This document shows, piece after piece, positions 60,825-64,000 of a stretch of DNA of 64,000 nucleotides. Source of the DNA: Paraspadella gotoi (taxonomy: Eukaryota; Chaetognatha); NCBI GenBank assembly GCA_051294375.1, contig CM119263.1:29842338-29906337 (forward strand), written 5' to 3'. Each line of letters begins with the position of its first letter. The stretch's first letter is position 1. Made by a program: the position numbers and the translations under genes. The notes below the pieces were generated by a model. The model worked only from the letters and a program-made list of their open reading frames with translations. It did not search any database and was not told where the DNA came from.

Positions 60825-63800
60825 CCCTCTCTCCCCCTCTCTCTCAGATCATTCTCTTCATCTACTACACCTCGTCGCTAGGCAACGGAGGCGCTTCCAC
60901 GCCCGTCCCTTATAATTCTCCTTTAATCTACGATCCACATCGGCGCTACGAGGTTTTTGTTTTTTGTTTTATTATTTTTTGTTTCATTTCGTTTTCCTTT
61001 GTCGACTCCTGTTTTATGTTTTGTCAGAGTTACATGAAGCTCTAAGATAATAATAATTTTAAGTGGCATTACTCTAGTAGTTTAACGATAATTATAAATA
61101 TTTGTATTCTTTCAGTTTTTCATACCAAAAATAAATGTTCATATAAATAGTATTGAATCAATATTATCGTTATCATCAATATCCCATTGTCAAATATCTA
61201 TTCAGAAAGAGACTGACCACCGGCGGTGATTTCAGGTGAGGATTTAGCTTAATCGCGATCATCATCATCATCATTGTTGTTGTTGTTGTTGTTTTTGTTG
61301 TTGTTGTTGTTGTTGTTGCTGTAGCTAAAATATATATATTTCTTTTCAAATTGGTTAATCCTGCCAATTTAAGGTAACTTTTTTCATTAAAATTTACAAT
61401 AAATCGATGAGTTTTTTTTTAATATTCCTTTGAATCTTGTATTTCAATGTTATCATGCCATCATTGTGTCTATTTCACGCTAATATAAAAAGATAACTTA
61501 AAACCTTTGTCCCTGTAAGATCTGGCGTTACGTGACATATGTTCTTCTTCACGCTGGTTACATTCACTTCATCATCAACATCGTTTTTCAACTCATCGTC
61601 GGTTTGCCACTCNNNNNNNNNNCATGATGGAAAAAAAATTTATTATAGCAACTGTTTAACTATTATTTATTTTTTATATATATTTAATTTTTTAAATTTT
61701 ATATTTTTAAAAGCATATTCAGATAGCTTATAAAAAGTTTTTACAAAATATATTTTTTTTTTGGGTTATTTTTATTTTTGTTGGCCGGGGTTAGGAAGAG
61801 TTAGGTAGGGGTTAGGGTTAAGAATTGTTTAGGGGTGGTTTAGGGTTAGAGGTGGGTTAGGGGTGGTTAGGGTTAAAAAGGTTTAGGGTTAGGGTAATTT
61901 GATAATATTTAAAAAAAATTTTTTTTTAAATAAATATTTTCAAATAGTTTTTAAAAGCCGTAGTTGTCTAAGTAAAATTCAACCTTTTTTTCAATATTTT
62001 GATGATAAGTGGGTTAAAATTGAGAAAACTTAAAAAAATTATTATCATCATAATTTTTAATAATAAAATATTAAAATTTTAAAAAGTAATATAATTTTTG
62101 CTTAACCCTTTTAGCTCTATCAGAATCAATTAAAAAAATTTTAAATATAAAAAAATTTGTTTATATTATATGATTTTATTAAGATATTACTACATAATTT
62201 AATTGATTATACTGTTATGTTAAAAAATGTTTTAAAGTATTTAAAATTTATTAATTATATGTCCATAGGCAGTACCCTATTGTGCAGTAATAATAAATTT
62301 TTTTTTAAATTAATTTTTTTTTATTATTTGTTAAAAATTATTTTTTATCATAAATCCAATAAAATATTTAAAATTCTTAAAAATTAATATGTTTAAAGAG
62401 TAATTTTTAAAAAAATTAAAGATATTTAAATATTATAATTTTTTAATATTTTATGGTTATTTTTATATTAATGATTAGGTAATAATTATAAAATTATTAT
62501 AATTAATATAAAATTATTTTTTTATCTAATAAATAAATTTTCTTTTTAATTTTGGATAGGTTCTGGTGGTTTAAAGCTTGTATCACTTTTATAAAATAAT
62601 AACATAAGGTTAAGAATAAATTAAGATTAAATTAAGTTAAGAAACCGTGACAATTTTTTTTCCATCATGGTATATCATTTTCCATTGAATAAAAACTAAA
62701 TTCCACCCACTCTTTCTGCCGTCATTACATCGTCGTAGACTTTACATCGTCTTCGTATCTCCCTCTCCTTTTTAGGGCCTTGTAGCATCATCGNNNNNNN
62801 NNNCTAATTCCTAACTAATTTAATTCTAAATTTTAAGCTGAAATTGAACGCTCTTGAAAAATATAGTCTTGTCAATTCTTTTTTTTTATGATTCGACGTC
62901 AAATTAGTATTTGTCCCTTCCCGCTTTACCCCCCCTCTTACTTTTTTTAAAGAACTTACCCTTTTTCGTGAAGATACTCCTTTCCAAATTTCTCAAACTG
63001 TCAACCTTTAATCGTTTGGTTTCGTCTGCTTTTTTTATCTTTTCCCGTTTTAAACTTTTCCTCTTTTCCACCTGAAACCGAAAACCCAAAGGATTTTGGG
63101 CGAATAACAACCGAACGAAACTTTCCCTCTTTTTCTCAACTTCATCTTTTTGAGAATCCGCAAAGTTCACGATTCATAAAACATTTTACGTTCACTCAGG
63201 TCGTTCACAAATGGTGGAGAATTGCCATCATTTATCTCATGGGTGCATTGGGTGGATCATTGGCGCATTCCATCACAGGTATGGAATTTCGTTACCGTCG
63301 TCATTTTTTTGTTGTTGATCTAATCTAACCTAACATAACCTTTTGTGTTCCCTTTCCTTCCTCCGTAAAAAATTAATAAGAGTCTCTCAATCTCATTTGT
63401 ATATTGTCGTATTTTGGTTGAATATTGATAAATTTCTATTCTGTTATTATAGAAGTTACATTTTCTTAAATTAAGAATCGTAATTAGGATTGACAATTGT
63501 TCATATCATGAATTAATGAAATTAATTGTGATTTATTTATGAGATAAATATTTAAAGTTTTACTTATCAAATATATATGTATATAAAGTTATGGGTATAA
63601 AATATAACTTCTACCAGCTCTTTCAGTTGATTTGAAATCTTTTCTTTTTATTTCTTCTGTTATTTTCTTTGAATTTGAAAAAATTATCTTTCAGAAAATG
63701 TCATTATGTCATTTTGGATCCTCTGTCTTGATTATTTTATTAAATTTAAAAAAATATCATTACAAAAAAAGTGTGCACCCTCATCCATTCTGCATTCCTC

Positions 63801-64000
63801 AACTTCTTGCTGTCGCCAGATTTCGACACCTTCCTCGTTGGAGCCTCTGGAGGATGCTACGCCCTGATGGTGGCGCACCTCGCCAATGTTCTCCTCAACT
63901 TTAACGAGATGCGATTCGGTGTCGTCAGAATCGTAGTCGTCGTCGTCGTCGCTCTAATTGACACGGGTCGGAAAATGACGGATTTTGTCTCTCTCTCTCT
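59568..64000 (+). CDS. Rhomboid-related intramembrane serine protease (RHBDL type, both ends incomplete)
   Basis: Membrane protease that cleaves transmembrane substrates within the bilayer. Exons: 59568-59708 (EF-hand-like, ending in ADKDDWISYQQ), 60572-60748 (juxtamembrane; PKWYHQYYADCNPPPLF), 60848-60952 (TM1), 61520-61612 (WRYVTYVLLHAGYIHFIIN, cut by the N gap), 63200-63278 (WWRIAIIYLMGALGGSLAHS) and 63820 onward. The L1-loop WR pair, the HxxxN motif of TM2 and the catalytic GASGG (Ser codon 63846-63848) are all present. The partner histidine of TM6 would lie past the window edge. The order of EF-hand-like segment, cysteine-containing linker and rhomboid core matches animal RHBDL1-3-type proteins. 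All junctions are phase 0 except the last (phase 1). The donor of the TM1 exon (GTTTTT) is weak. Confidence 0.9.
59918..60048. mobile_element. MITE-family copy in a rhomboid intron
   Basis: Starts GGCTACCTTTTCCATAATGA and ends GAGGCGCTCTAGAAAAATTG, with a GGTTAAGGATTAGGG interior. Degraded. Confidence 0.4.
60245..60490 (+). repeat. SINE-like dispersed repeat, best copy
   Basis: Diagnostic blocks are GTCATTATCTAGTAGGAGTG, AGTCAGGGGCAATATAGC, TTATTAAATGAATGGATAG and ATTGGTTGTACC. Partial copies in either orientation: about 8395-8535, 20755-20850, 32395-32515, 33785-33855, 44490-44560 and 62555-62620. Noncoding. Confidence 0.5.
60782..60847. repeat. (CT)n microsatellite filling a 99-base intron
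   Basis: Occupies most of rhomboid intron 60749-60847 and ends in CTCTCAG, the acceptor. Confidence 0.95.
61613..61622. other. 10-N gap truncating a rhomboid exon
   Basis: The gap starts directly after the codons GLPL, so the exon's last codon(s) and donor are missing. Confidence 0.95.
61623..62669. mobile_element. AT-rich element with 18-base terminal inverted repeats
   Basis: CATGATGGAAAAAAAATT at 61623-61640 is matched exactly in reverse complement at 62652-62669. The roughly 1 kb interior is very AT-rich, noncoding, and includes a TTAGGGTTAGGG-like patch. Related interior sequence (AGCTCTATCAGAATC and flanks) recurs near 2,340-2,400 and 49,390-49,440, so it is a dispersed family. The left end abuts a 10-N gap, so the inverted repeat may extend further. 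Confidence 0.5.
62794..62803. other. 10-N gap
   Basis: Right boundary of the contig that carries the inverted-repeat element. A degraded MITE-family end (about 62804-62868) follows. Confidence 0.95.

Noticed and set aside
61780-61900. TTAGGG-like run as a telomere
   Set aside because: Degenerate, short and internal to a transposable element; not a chromosome end.

Overview
The window is nuclear DNA from an animal, most likely an arthropod and possibly a crustacean. Genes are split into short exons with GT-AG introns. Exons are GC-richer than the AT-rich introns, and (CT)n/(GA)n microsatellites are extremely abundant. The phylum is inferred from this texture and from the protein families; species cannot be told. 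The sequence is a draft scaffold with several N gaps. Three of these gaps are exactly 25 N, and each lies beside a duplicated, error-rich copy of flanking sequence.

Layout. (1) About 200-20,700, plus strand: 12 exons of an SLC6 sodium-dependent transporter. The gene enters from the left and ends inside the window. (2) 4,714-8,676, minus strand: a complete 11-exon gene for a secreted lysine- and cysteine-rich repeat protein (about 565 aa). It is nested inside SLC6 intron 5 and has its own TATA box. (3) 20,989-22,685, minus strand: a candidate two-exon gene of unknown function whose first exon reads through a (GA)n tract. (4) 26,941-36,043, plus strand: a type II membrane C-type lectin with cytoplasmic tail, one membrane helix, coiled-coil stalk and C-terminal lectin domain. 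(5) 38,340-41,063, minus strand: a candidate three-exon small gene. (6) 44,181-57,303, plus strand: the last four exons of an unrecognised gene with a low-complexity tail. (7) 59,568 to the right edge, plus strand: a rhomboid-related intramembrane serine protease with an EF-hand-like N-terminal segment, interrupted by a gap and running off the window.

Between and inside genes lie a Tc1-type transposase remnant, tRNA-related SINEs, a terminal-inverted-repeat family whose interior looks like degenerate TTAGGG, a dispersed SINE-like family, and two hammerhead-ribozyme-like motifs. A giant inverted duplication (about 41.76-48.44 kb against 49.57-56.68 kb) dominates the right half. Its right arm is full of small insertions and deletions and destroys the exons it mirrors, so it looks like a fold-back long-read artefact rather than biology. 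The genes do not form a pathway. The only direct structural relation is the nested antisense gene in the transporter intron.
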